NCBI GenBank assembly: GCA_023433275.1
Contig: JAEZDN010000052.1
Location: 109,744 to 173,743 of the forward strand
Length of the DNA stretch: 64,000 nucleotides
Direction: 5' to 3'
Source: Verrucomicrobiota bacterium
GTDB lineage: Bacteria; Verrucomicrobiota; Verrucomicrobiia; Opitutales; Opitutaceae
The stretch's first letter is position 1. Every line of letters begins with the position of its first letter. The notes below the pieces were generated by a model. It was not told where the DNA came from, ran no database searches, and was given only the letters and a program-made list of their open reading frames with translations. Made by a program: the position numbers and the translations under genes. Positions 53,678 through 62,523 of the stretch are shown here, in pieces.

Positions 53678-55354
53678 TCAGCCCGCAGGCAAGGGCTCCT
53701 GAAACGCGGGCAGCGTACCATCCAATACCGCCTGCAACCGCGCCAGCCCCGCCGCCTCGCCGTCAAAGCTCACCGTCTGCGCCACCACGTACGCCCAGCG
53801 GTGCGCCTGCAAGTGGCGCAACCGGTCGACCGACGACTGCACCACGCGCTGCGCGTTCGAGGCCACGATCTTGTCCGCACCCACAAACCAATACGCGAAA
53901 AGCGCCGGCACCTTGATCTTCCGTCCGCGCGCATCCGTCACCTCGCGCTCGATCCGCAGCACCGTGGCCGGCACCTTCGCCCCCGGCGCGTCCGCTCGCG
54001 TGAACTCATGCCGCGTCTCGCCCAGGATCGTCCAACCCTGGCCGACCAAACACAGCTCCGGCCGGTGGATCGACGTGCGATCCCGCCCACTGAGCACGAT
54101 CGAGAGGAACACGCTTTCATTCAAGTTCCGCAACCGCACGTAATTCTTCCGCGAGAAACCCGTGTCAGGCGGCAACACCTCGCGCTCGATCGGCGTGACG
54201 TCCGCGTCCTGCCCTTCCCACGCCGTCCCGAGATAATGCGGCAGCTCCACCGGGTTGACCCCATCCGCCGCCAGCCGGATTCCCGTCCGCGGGTTAACCT
54301 GGATGGCATCGAGCTTCTGCGCCGCGAACATCACGCCGGCCGCCGCCACCGCGATCGCGATCGCCGTGCGAAACCCATGGATCGAGGAACCACGGGCACC
54401 AGGCCCCATGCCTGCCGGCTGCCCTGATTGATCGCCGCTCTTTGTTAGTTCGTACCCTTCCCGCCAGGCCCTGCGCCCTTTGCGTTCGAGCACTATCACC
54501 ACCGCCTGCACCAAACCGAGCACGATCACGAAAACGCCGAACCCCATCCAGTCATGCGCCGTGATCCCAGCTCCCTGCCCGCGCCAATTGGCCATCACGA
54601 TCACGGCAAAAATCCGCAGCACGTTCCCGACAAATGCGAACGGCAAACTCAACAGCCCGATCAGCCCGCGCACCCACCACGGCCGGAAATTCAGATAACC
54701 CAGCATCAACGACAGCGCCGCCAACGCCATCAACGAACGCATCCCGCTGCACGCTGCCGCCACGTCGTACTGGTACGCGCCATCAGCCGACATCAGCTGC
54801 GTCCCGTTCCGGATTACCTCGATCCCCACCGCCCGGGCCAGGTGCCACGCCGTGTCGATCACACCCAGCCGCAGGTAAAATCCAATCGTATCCAGCATGT
54901 TCAGCGGCACCGCAAACATCATGAACCCGAGCGGAAACGCCGCCGCACGCCCCCAGCGCGGCCCGCCGGCAAACGCGAGCAGGCCCCACGTGAAAACCAA
55001 AAACCCCACGATCGAGATCCGCGTCTGCTGCATCGCGTACCCGAGCAGATGAATCAGCAATCCGCCGAGCAACGCGGCCAAAACCCAACGCGTCTTCACC
55101 GACCGCTGATCGCTGACCGCCGACCGCTGTTTCAGATTCCGCCACAACAACCACGCGCTGATCGCGAGGATCAACCAGCCATGCTCGGTCTCCGACGCCG
55201 GCGTCGACCACTGGTACGCCCACCAATAAAACAACGAGTCCGTGTCGATGTAACCCCGGCTCGCGTTGCCGAAAAATTGAAACACGGCCAGCCCCGCGCC
55301 CGCCAGGAGCACGATCGGTAGGACGCCTTGCACGCGTGCCACGGGGCTTGCCAT
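53678..55354 (-). CDS. Exosortase fused to a C-terminal EpsI domain
   Basis: 558 residues. The N-terminal two thirds is an exosortase/archaeosortase with about eight membrane helices and the full catalytic set: Cys202 in AAACSGMRSLMALAALS, Arg247 in FVGNVLRIF and His267 in AHDWMGF. The C-terminal third (about 330-555) is an EpsI (DUF3485) domain with HRPELCLVGQGW. Exosortases cleave and sort proteins with PEP-CTERM-type tails; EpsI is a frequent partner in exopolysaccharide loci. Residues 76-87 (QRSAVSDQRSV) are encoded by an iterated word and form a likely insertion between helices. Start codons of this gene and the divergent GT9 gene are 29 bp apart. Confidence 0.92.
   Translation of the reverse strand: MASPVARVQGVLPIVLLAGAGLAVFQFFGNASRGYIDTDSLFYWWAYQWSTPASETEHGWLILAISAWLLWRNLKQRSAVSDQRSVKTRWVLAALLGGLLIHLLGYAMQQTRISIVGFLVFTWGLLAFAGGPRWGRAAAFPLGFMMFAVPLNMLDTIGFYLRLGVIDTAWHLARAVGIEVIRNGTQLMSADGAYQYDVAAACSGMRSLMALAALSLMLGYLNFRPWWVRGLIGLLSLPFAFVGNVLRIFAVIVMANWRGQGAGITAHDWMGFGVFVIVLGLVQAVVIVLERKGRRAWREGYELTKSGDQSGQPAGMGPGARGSSIHGFRTAIAIAVAAAGVMFAAQKLDAIQVNPRTGIRLAADGVNPVELPHYLGTAWEGQDADVTPIEREVLPPDTGFSRKNYVRLRNLNESVFLSIVLSGRDRTSIHRPELCLVGQGWTILGETRHEFTRADAPGAKVPATVLRIEREVTDARGRKIKVPALFAYWFVGADKIVASNAQRVVQSSVDRLRHLQAHRWAYVVAQTVSFDGEAAGLARLQAVLDGTLPAFQEPLPAG
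55101..55129. repeat. Word repeat inside the exosortase gene
   Basis: GACCGCTG occurs at both ends (55101-55108 and 55122-55129) with variant words ATCGCTG and ACCGCC between. It keeps the reading frame and encodes QRSAVSDQRSV in the loop between the second and third membrane helices. It matches the style, not the sequence, of the intergenic word islands. Confidence 0.6.
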
Positions 55355-55383
55355 GCCCGCGACAAAAACAGGATAACGCTCCC

Positions 55384-56331
55384 ATGCAAAGATTCTCGGC
55401 GCCCGCCAGCCGCTCCCGCCCGCGCTTGCTGGTGCTCGAGCTCTGGGGCCTGGGTGACGTCGCGCTGGCCATCCCGTTCCTGCAAGCCGCCACCCGCCAC
55501 GCCGAGGTCTCCCTGCTGGCCAAACCCCACGCCGCGCCGCTGCTCGCCCGGTTCTGCCCCGACGTTAACCTCGTCGCCTGCGCGCTCCCGTGGACCGCCC
55601 ACCGCCGCAAGTACGAGCTCCACCGCTGGCCGTGGCCGGACCTGCTCCGCACCGGGCGCCAGCTCCGCGCGCGGCAGTTCGATGCCGTCGTCTCCGCGCG
55701 TCCCGACCCCCGCGAACACGCGCTCATGGCGCTCACCGGTGCGGTGCTTCGCGCCGGCTTTTCCCGCCGCGGCAGCGGTGTCTTCCTCACCGACCGCCTC
55801 TTCCGTCCGCACTCGCCGCATCGCGCGGACTACTGGCACACGATCGCCCGCCACTTCGGCTGGACCGTCCCGCCGCCCGCCCTCACTTCCCCCGCCCGCC
55901 CGCAACGCGTGCTCATCCACACCGGCGCCGCCCAGCCCACCCGCCAGTGGCCGCGGCCGCACTTCGACGAAATCGCCGCGCGTCTCCGCGCCGCCGGACA
56001 CGCCGTCATCGTGATCGACGAAAACTCCGGCGACCTGGATCACCTGATCAACGCGACCGCGGGCGCCGATTGCTTCATTGGCAATGACTCCGGTCCCGGC
56101 CACGTCGCCGCTCTGCTTGGCGTGCCCACGTTCACCATCTTCGGGGCCCAACTCGCGCGCAACTTTCACCCGGTCCATCCCGGCGCGGCCTGGATCGACG
56201 GCGAGCCCTGCCCCTACAAGCCGTGCCATGACTACTGCCGCTTTCCCGAGCCTTTCTGCATTCGCCGCGTCGCCGTCGATCGCGTCTGGGCGCGCCTGTT
56301 TCCCTGGTTGGAGAATCAGAGGTCCTCGTAG
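55384..56331 (+). CDS. Glycosyltransferase family 9 (LPS heptosyltransferase-like)
   Basis: 315 residues from the ATG at 55384. N-terminal Rossmann start LLVLELWGLGDVALAIPFLQAA and the C-terminal GT9 signature FIGNDSGPGHVAALLGVPTFTIFGAQ. It ends with a cysteine-rich segment (EPCPYKPCHDYCRFPEPFC, about 277-295), common in this group. Transfers heptose or another sugar to lipopolysaccharide or a related glycan. Its 3' end overlaps the convergent GT4 gene by 16 bp. Confidence 0.9.
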   Translation: MQRFSAPASRSRPRLLVLELWGLGDVALAIPFLQAATRHAEVSLLAKPHAAPLLARFCPDVNLVACALPWTAHRRKYELHRWPWPDLLRTGRQLRARQFDAVVSARPDPREHALMALTGAVLRAGFSRRGSGVFLTDRLFRPHSPHRADYWHTIARHFGWTVPPPALTSPARPQRVLIHTGAAQPTRQWPRPHFDEIAARLRAAGHAVIVIDENSGDLDHLINATAGADCFIGNDSGPGHVAALLGVPTFTIFGAQLARNFHPVHPGAAWIDGEPCPYKPCHDYCRFPEPFCIRRVAVDRVWARLFPWLENQRSS

Positions 56332-57404
56332 AATCGCTCCCAGCGATCCGCCAGCGTCGCTTTCACGGAAAACCGGCGCATCCCTGCCTCATCCTGCCGC
56401 AAGTGCGCCCACGCTTCCGGCGTCCCGCATTGCGCCAGCGCCGCGGCCAGCGCCGCGGCATCTCCCGCCGGCACCAGCCAGCCGTTCCGGCCTGGCACGA
56501 TGAAATCCTCGGGCCCTCCGCCGCGCGTCGCCAACACCGGCACGCCGGCAAACAACGCCTCGAGCGCAATCATCGAGAACGGCTCGCCATCCGACGGCAC
56601 CACCACCACGTCGACTTGTTGCAACAACGCCGCCGATGACGGCTGCCATCCCAACCAGTGCACCCGCGCCGCCACGCCCAGCCTTTCCGCCAGGTTCCGC
56701 AGCGCGCGGCCACACGCCTCGGTCTCGGCCGTTCCCTCGCCTCCACCAATATGGAAAAACTCCACGCCCTGCCCGCCTTCCAACGCCAGCGCTTGCAGCA
56801 CCAGGTCCCAACGCTTCCACCCCGTCAGCATGCCGGCGCCGCCCACGCGCAGCGGTCGCCCGCCCGGCCACGGCTTGAACGCCGCCGCCTGCTCCAGCGC
56901 CAGTCCGTTCGGCATGCAGCCGGCCCAGCTCAAGTCGCCGACGCCATAATGCATCTTCATCGCCGGCGTGAGCCACACGAGCCGCTCTCCCAACACCCGG
57001 TGGGCAATGCGGTAGAACCAGCGCTGCCGGCCATAAACATGCACCGTCGCCACCACACGCCGCGCACCGACCGCCGCCAGCCACAACGCCACCAACAGTC
57101 CCGCCCGCGTGTGCCCGTGAAAAACCCGTCCCTTCCCCCGCCGCAACCACCGCCCCACGCGCCACGCCACCTGCGCGGCCGCCCACGCATTGCCCAGAGT
57201 GATCGCATCCGCCTCCACCGCGGGTCCGCGCCACACTTTCAGCCGCGGTAACTGGCGCGGTTCAAATCCCGGCGACACCCCGAGGATGCTCCGCACGCGC
57301 ATCGCCGGCGCGAGCTGGCGAATCACCGCGTGCACGCCGCTGCCATCCCACGTGCCTCCACTGTAGTGCAGGATCGTCACGTCAGCGCCAGATTGCTTGT
57401 TCAT
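56316..57404 (-). CDS. Glycosyltransferase family 4
   Basis: 362 residues, GT-B fold. The C-terminal nucleotide-sugar-binding motif is GEPFSMIALEALFAGVPVLATRGGGPEDFI, with the E-x7-E pair. N terminus: ILHYSGGTWDGSGVHAVIRQLAPAM; middle: VVATVHVYGRQRWFYRIAHRVLG. Part of a minus-strand three-gene run (GT2, GT4, GT4). Its start overlaps the stop of the upstream GT4 gene by 23 bp. Donor and acceptor unknown. Confidence 0.9.
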   Translation of the reverse strand: MNKQSGADVTILHYSGGTWDGSGVHAVIRQLAPAMRVRSILGVSPGFEPRQLPRLKVWRGPAVEADAITLGNAWAAAQVAWRVGRWLRRGKGRVFHGHTRAGLLVALWLAAVGARRVVATVHVYGRQRWFYRIAHRVLGERLVWLTPAMKMHYGVGDLSWAGCMPNGLALEQAAAFKPWPGGRPLRVGGAGMLTGWKRWDLVLQALALEGGQGVEFFHIGGGEGTAETEACGRALRNLAERLGVAARVHWLGWQPSSAALLQQVDVVVVPSDGEPFSMIALEALFAGVPVLATRGGGPEDFIVPGRNGWLVPAGDAAALAAALAQCGTPEAWAHLRQDEAGMRRFSVKATLADRWERFYEDL

Positions 57405-58515
57405 GCCAGCGACGCACCGCCGCCATCGGCAACCAATCGCTCCATCGCGCGGCGCGCGGGCCGGTCGCCGCGGAATGACGCGGTCGCCCCGCCGTTTCCC
57501 TCACGATCCGGTCAAACGCGGCCGCATACGCCGCCGGCGTGTGACCCGACACCGCCGCGCGAATGATTGCATTCCCCGCGAGATTCTCCCGCAGGATTTC
57601 GTCCAGTTGCCGCGCCAGCGCGGCCAAATCGCCCGCGGGATACACGCACCGGTGATTCACCCTCCGCGCCAGCTCCTCCCCGCCTCCGCCGATCGCCGGA
57701 AAAAGCGGCGGCACCCCCACGCTCATCGCTTCCACCAGCGCGATCGGCGTGCCTTCGTAATCGCTGAAGAAAACCACCGCATCGAGGGCCGCGACGCATT
57801 CCCAGTACGCCACGCCCTCCAGCCAGCCGTGAAACACCACACGTCCCGGCGCGGCGGCTCGCTCCAACTGCCGCCGGGCCACGCCGTCACCCACCACGTG
57901 CCACTCGATGCCGGGGCCCGGCGCGCGGATCAGTTGCTCCAGCCGGTCCACCCGCTTCTGACGCATTTCCAGCCGCCCCACATATCCCACGCGAAAAGGC
58001 CGCCCGTCCACCCGCGCCACGCGCTCGTTCCTGAATCCCGCCGGCGCCGACACTGCATACGAGATTCGCGCAATGCGCTCCACCGGATAATCCCGCGCCA
58101 CACGCTTCACCGCGTCGGCCAGCGCGTCGCTCACCACAATGAAACCATCGCTCCACCGCGCGCTCGACCGGATCGCCGCGTCCAGTCCCGGCCACTCGCT
58201 GTGCAGATAAGCCAGGCGCCGCGCCGCCCCATCCGTCGGCGCCAGCCAGGGCATGCCCCACGCGTTGTGATAAATCGCCACCGCATCCTTCACCTGCGGC
58301 ACGATCTGACGCTGGAACTCGCGCGCGATCCGGCGAACGCTCCACGCTCCCGTGGCCCCGAGGCCAATCTCCGCCGCATTGGACCGCCCTTCGAACAACG
58401 CCGCCACCTTGCTCCCATGACCGAGCGCGCCATCCAGCTCGCGGTGCTGACGGATCACCGCCTGCATGCCGCCGCCGGATTGGGCGTGGGGTGTGATGTG
58501 GACCAGGCGCGCCAT
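57382..58515 (-). CDS. Glycosyltransferase family 4
   Basis: 377 residues, GT-B fold. N terminus LVHITPHAQSGGGMQAVIRQHRELDGALGH with a glycine-rich acceptor loop; C-terminal motif EGTPIALVEAMSVGVPPLFPAIGGGGEEL with the paired glutamates. VGYVGRLEMRQKRVDRL is the usual strand before the donor site. It lies between the GT2 gene (3 bp upstream) and the other GT4 gene (23-bp overlap), so the three are one transcript. It starts 1.1 kb from the flippase gene. Confidence 0.9.
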   Translation of the reverse strand: MARLVHITPHAQSGGGMQAVIRQHRELDGALGHGSKVAALFEGRSNAAEIGLGATGAWSVRRIAREFQRQIVPQVKDAVAIYHNAWGMPWLAPTDGAARRLAYLHSEWPGLDAAIRSSARWSDGFIVVSDALADAVKRVARDYPVERIARISYAVSAPAGFRNERVARVDGRPFRVGYVGRLEMRQKRVDRLEQLIRAPGPGIEWHVVGDGVARRQLERAAAPGRVVFHGWLEGVAYWECVAALDAVVFFSDYEGTPIALVEAMSVGVPPLFPAIGGGGEELARRVNHRCVYPAGDLAALARQLDEILRENLAGNAIIRAAVSGHTPAAYAAAFDRIVRETAGRPRHSAATGPRAARWSDWLPMAAVRRWHEQAIWR

Positions 58516-58518
58516 GCT

Positions 58519-59529
58519 TCAATAACGGGGAAACGGCGGAAAACCCGCCCGCCGCAACAGCATCCAAAACGGCCCCTTGCCGATGCCGCCCAAGCCCTCC
58601 TTCCACGCCGTGCGATCCGCGGCGAACGCCGCGGCCAAATGCCGCAAATAACGCAGCTGGTTTCCGAACCCGCCCTCCGCCCGGCACGCCAGCGCCGCAT
58701 GAAAAGCCGCGAGCAGGGGAAATCCCTCGTCCGCCGCCTGTCGCGCGTAATGGCGATACACCGCCGCGACCGGCAACCCTGGCTCCCTCCAGCGCTGCGC
58801 GCTCGCCATCAACCCCGCAAAATCCTCCGTCCGCCCCGCACGTCGGCGTGCGATCGCCAGACGGATGGCGCACACCCCCGCCTGGCTGTACGTGGCCCGG
58901 CTGATCGTCGACGACGCCGCGTGCCGGCGATAATGAAGGAGCGGGAGCGACACGACCCCGATGCGGTGCCGCTCCACCACCCGCGACACCAGGTCGTAGT
59001 CGGCGCAGATGTCGACGCCGGGCCGGTACGAAATTTCCTCCAGCACCGCGCGCCGGAACATCAGCGTCGGATGAAGCACCGGCATGTTGAAGGGCACGTA
59101 CGCGGCGATCTCGTGCGGTTCGAAATACATCGGGTACGCCTCGCCGGGCTTTCCGGCTTCGTCCATCCAGCGCGCGCCGGTGCCGATGACGGCGAGCTCC
59201 GGATCCGCGCGGGCCGCCTGCAATTGCAGCTCGAGCCGCATCGGATGCGACCAGTCGTCGGAATCCATGATCGCAATCCACGGGCTGCGCGCGACCGCGA
59301 TGGCAGCCCGGGTGCCGCCCACGACGCCCAGGTTGGTTTCCTGACGCAACACCCGCACCCGCGGGTCCGGTCGGGCCGCGAGCGCGCGCTCCACCGCGCC
59401 GTCGGTCGAGCCGTTGTCGACCAGCAACACCTCGAGGTCGCCCATCGTCTGGTCCAGCATGCTGCCCAGTGAAATCCGGAGGTAATCGCCACTGTTCCAT
59501 GCGAGGACGATGACGGAAACGACGGGCAT
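58519..59529 (-). CDS. Glycosyltransferase family 2
   Basis: 336 residues from the ATG at 59527-59529. GT-A fold: VSVIVLAWNSGDYLRISLGSMLDQT, LEVLLVDNGSTDGAV, WIAIMDSDDWSHPMRLELQ (DxD metal motif Asp-Ser-Asp-Asp) and MFRRAVLEEISYRPGVDICADYDLVSRV (the ED-type catalytic region). The start chosen places VSVIVLAWNS at the N terminus; a longer frame to 59679 enters the divergent flippase leader. Its start is 82 bp from that of the flippase. Confidence 0.91.
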   Translation of the reverse strand: MPVVSVIVLAWNSGDYLRISLGSMLDQTMGDLEVLLVDNGSTDGAVERALAARPDPRVRVLRQETNLGVVGGTRAAIAVARSPWIAIMDSDDWSHPMRLELQLQAARADPELAVIGTGARWMDEAGKPGEAYPMYFEPHEIAAYVPFNMPVLHPTLMFRRAVLEEISYRPGVDICADYDLVSRVVERHRIGVVSLPLLHYRRHAASSTISRATYSQAGVCAIRLAIARRRAGRTEDFAGLMASAQRWREPGLPVAAVYRHYARQAADEGFPLLAAFHAALACRAEGGFGNQLRYLRHLAAAFAADRTAWKEGLGGIGKGPFWMLLRRAGFPPFPRY

Positions 59530-59611
59530 GATCCGCGGGACAATCGGGACTTCCCACGCTTCGCGCAATGCGCTTATTACTGGCCGGTTGCAGCCCGCGA
59601 GCGATCCCGCC

Positions 59612-61036
59612 ATGCCCTCCCGTTCCGCCATCTCTCCAGGCGGCGGCGCACGCACGATCCTCGGCGCGCAACTCGTCAAGTTGGCCGTGCGCCTGACGTC
59701 CGCCGCGCTGCTCGCGCGCCTGCTTTCGCCCGATGCCTACGGCCTGCACGGCATGGCCGCGATGATCTACAGCCTGCTCTACATGGTTCGTGATGTCGGC
59801 GTCTTCACCGCGATCCAACAACCGGGACTCACGACGTCCCGCTTCCACCAACTCTGCGCCCTCGGCGCCGGCGCCGGTCTCGCACTCGCGGTGGTCTGCG
59901 CGCTCCTTGGCCAGCCGCTCGCATGGTTTTTCGACGAACCGCGCCTGCCCCCGATCATGGCGGCGCTCGCCGTCGCGTTCCTCTTCAGCGGCACCACCCT
60001 CGCGCCCATCGCGCTGCTCTATCGGGAACAACGCATCGCCGCGGCCGCGGGCCTCGATGTCACCGCCACTGTAATCTCCACCATCACCGCGCTCGTCGCG
60101 GCGGCGAGCGGCGCCGGCGTGTGGTCGCTCGTTCTTCTCAGCATCGCCTACGAAGTAACCATGGCGATTGGCAGCTGGTGGTTGAGCCCGTGGCGCCCCG
60201 GCTGGCGTATCGCCGGCGGCGGTTGGTCGGGCATCCTCGCGCTGAGCGTCAACCTCACCGGCCACACCGTCGCCCACTACCTCGCGCGCACCGTCGACCA
60301 GGTCGTGGTCGGCCGCATGGGCCGGGCCTCCGACCTCGGTCTCTACGGTCGCGGGGTGCAGGCCACCACCGCCCTCCTGCAGGTCGCGGTCGCGCCCCTC
60401 AGCGGCTGGGGCGTCACTTCCCTGGCGCGGCTGCGCGACGACCGCGCGGCGTTCACCGCCCTGGCCGCGCGATTCCTCAACGGCCTCTTCCACTTCTCCC
60501 TGGCCCCCGCCGCCCTCTGCGTTGTGGCGCCGGAGACGGTGGTGCGCATCTTCTTTGGTCCGCGCTGGCTCGAGGCGGCAGGCGTGGTGCAATGGCTGGG
60601 AATCGCCACCGCCGTGCAACCGTGGCTCTTCGTGCAATCCTGGATGCTTCAAGCGGGCGGTCACACCCGGCGCTTGCTGACCACTTCGCTTCTCGGCCTC
60701 GCGTTGATCACCACCGCCTGCCTGCTCGCCCGCGGTCACGGCCTTGAAACCATCGCCCAAGCCACCGCCATCGGCACCTTGCTGCACGCGCTCGTAGCGC
60801 TGCCCCTCGGCACGAAACCGCTCGGCCTCCGCGCCGGCGATCTTCTTCGCCCGCTGCTCGCCCCCGTGATCATTCACGGCGGACTCGCGCTCGCCCTCGT
60901 GGCCCTCCGGCGCCTCGCGCCCGATGCCGCTTGGTGGTGGCCCTTGCCGCTGGCCGCCGGCTACTACGGCGCGGCCTGGATTGTCTTTCCCGCCGTGCGG
61001 CGCGAAACCCGCGATCACTTTCTCTGGCGCCCATGA
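59612..61036 (+). CDS. Polysaccharide flippase (Wzx/MATE-like, oligosaccharide transporter family)
   Basis: 474 residues with about 12-14 hydrophobic helices. N terminus GGGARTILGAQLVKLAVRLTSAALLARLLSPDAYGLHGMAAMI, the pattern of lipopolysaccharide/WzxC flippases (ARLLSPxDYG). It would move lipid-linked oligosaccharide units across the inner membrane. ATG at 59612 preferred over an upstream in-frame start. Its stop overlaps the start of the next gene by 4 bp (ATGA at 61033), so the two are translationally coupled. Confidence 0.9.
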   Translation: MPSRSAISPGGGARTILGAQLVKLAVRLTSAALLARLLSPDAYGLHGMAAMIYSLLYMVRDVGVFTAIQQPGLTTSRFHQLCALGAGAGLALAVVCALLGQPLAWFFDEPRLPPIMAALAVAFLFSGTTLAPIALLYREQRIAAAAGLDVTATVISTITALVAAASGAGVWSLVLLSIAYEVTMAIGSWWLSPWRPGWRIAGGGWSGILALSVNLTGHTVAHYLARTVDQVVVGRMGRASDLGLYGRGVQATTALLQVAVAPLSGWGVTSLARLRDDRAAFTALAARFLNGLFHFSLAPAALCVVAPETVVRIFFGPRWLEAAGVVQWLGIATAVQPWLFVQSWMLQAGGHTRRLLTTSLLGLALITTACLLARGHGLETIAQATAIGTLLHALVALPLGTKPLGLRAGDLLRPLLAPVIIHGGLALALVALRRLAPDAAWWWPLPLAAGYYGAAWIVFPAVRRETRDHFLWRP

Positions 61037-62523
61037 ACCCGCGTTTTCGCGTCTTCCTCGTCGGGACGGTGTTTTCCATCCTCGCCATCTGGGTGGGCAT
61101 CTCGCTCGCGCAGGAAAAGCGCCTGCTCGCGTTCCTCCTCGCGGGCATCAGCGCGTGGGCGGTGGTGTCCTGGACGCGTGGCCCGCTGGCGGAGGCGTGG
61201 CTGCTCGCCTTCCTCGTCGCCGGCTATCTCATCGGCAACCGCGGGTTCGCCCAGATCATGCCATTCGAGGGCATCCCGCTGCTGCTGGGGGAACTCGGCC
61301 TCGCCATCGCGGTGCCGATGGTATTTCTCCGCGGCGCCCTGACCCGCTCGCTGCCGTTCCAACGCGACTGGCTGCACATGCTCCTCGCGCTGTGGTTCGC
61401 CCTCGGCGCGGGCCGCATCCTGTGGGACGTGCGCATCCATGGCCTCGCGGCGCTGCGCGACTTCGCGATGGTGTACTACGTCTTCTACTTCTTTACCGCG
61501 CGCGCCCTCCTCGAGCATGGGCCCTCCCGCCGCCTGATGCATTCCGCCGTGCTCGGTGTCTTCGTGGTCCTGCCCGTGACCGGCCTGCTGGGCATGACTT
61601 TCTCGGAATTCTTTCTCACCGCCTTCACGCTGAACGGCGTGCCCCTGATCTACTACAAGGGCGATCTCCTCGCGACGTTCCTCTTCACGGGCTTCGTGCT
61701 GCTGGTCCCGCGCGGCGCCCGGATTTCGTGGCGCGACATCTGGCTCTGGCTCGCCGCCGTTGCCTCGCTCATCTCGGGCCTGTTGCTGCTCTCCCGCTCC
61801 AGCCTCGTGGGCCTGATGCTCGCCCTCGCCTGGCTCGCGTGGGCCGGACGCTGGCGGCCCGCGCGCACCTTCGCCGCCGTCTGCGCCGCCGGCCTGCTCG
61901 CGGTCACCGTGCATTCACTGCTCCAGAAGAAGGATTTCGCCCAGACCAAGGCGTACGCGATCTACGAGACCGTTGTCTCGATCGCGGATTTCAGCGGCAC
62001 CCGCAGCTACCGCAACACGCTGAGCGATGACAAGGGCGACAACAACCGCTTCCGCCTCGTCTGGTGGCGCAACGTCATCACGGAAACCGCCACCACCTCG
62101 CCCCTCGTCGGCCTCGGCTTCGGCGCCGACCTCGCGCGCGGTTTCCTCGTGGAATACTACCCCACGGACGACATGGAGTTCAGCGCCCGCAGCCCGCACA
62201 ACATCTTCCTCACCACTTTTGGGCGCATGGGCGCCGTCGGCGCGCTGACCCTGCTCGCGATCTATTGGGTTCAAGCCCGCCTCACCGCCCGCACCGCACG
62301 CGCACTCCGCCGCGGCGAACCGCTCGAGGATGCGATGGCGCTGCAGGCTTCCGTTTGGGTCGTGCTCGTCAGCTCGTGCTTCGGCGTCGTGCTCGAGGGT
62401 CCCATGGGCGCGATCCCCTTCTGGATCCTCCTCGCGCTCGCCCACCAGGCGGCCTCGCCCGAACCCGCCGCCGCCGTCGTACCCGACGCACCGGCCGCTC
62501 CCGGCAGCGCGACCGCGTCATGA
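61033..62523 (+). CDS. O-antigen ligase/polymerase-like membrane protein
   Basis: 496 residues with about 12 hydrophobic helices and one large outer loop (about 330-415) containing RFRLVWWRNVITETATTSPLVGLGFGADL and SARSPHNIFLTTFGRMG. The SPHN-x-x-L segment and the R-x3-W motif before it are typical of the Wzy/O-antigen ligase (PF04932) family. It would join lipid-linked repeat units or attach the finished glycan. Sits between the flippase and a GT9 gene with 4-bp overlaps at both ends, so the three form one tightly coupled unit. Confidence 0.87.
   Translation: MNPRFRVFLVGTVFSILAIWVGISLAQEKRLLAFLLAGISAWAVVSWTRGPLAEAWLLAFLVAGYLIGNRGFAQIMPFEGIPLLLGELGLAIAVPMVFLRGALTRSLPFQRDWLHMLLALWFALGAGRILWDVRIHGLAALRDFAMVYYVFYFFTARALLEHGPSRRLMHSAVLGVFVVLPVTGLLGMTFSEFFLTAFTLNGVPLIYYKGDLLATFLFTGFVLLVPRGARISWRDIWLWLAAVASLISGLLLLSRSSLVGLMLALAWLAWAGRWRPARTFAAVCAAGLLAVTVHSLLQKKDFAQTKAYAIYETVVSIADFSGTRSYRNTLSDDKGDNNRFRLVWWRNVITETATTSPLVGLGFGADLARGFLVEYYPTDDMEFSARSPHNIFLTTFGRMGAVGALTLLAIYWVQARLTARTARALRRGEPLEDAMALQASVWVVLVSSCFGVVLEGPMGAIPFWILLALAHQAASPEPAAAVVPDAPAAPGSATAS

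Noticed and set aside
57887..61018. A 1043-codon minus-strand open frame spanning the glycosyltransferase and flippase genes
   Set aside because: It crosses the coding regions of three well-supported genes in other frames and encodes repetitive Arg/Gly/Ala sequence. It is a composition artefact.
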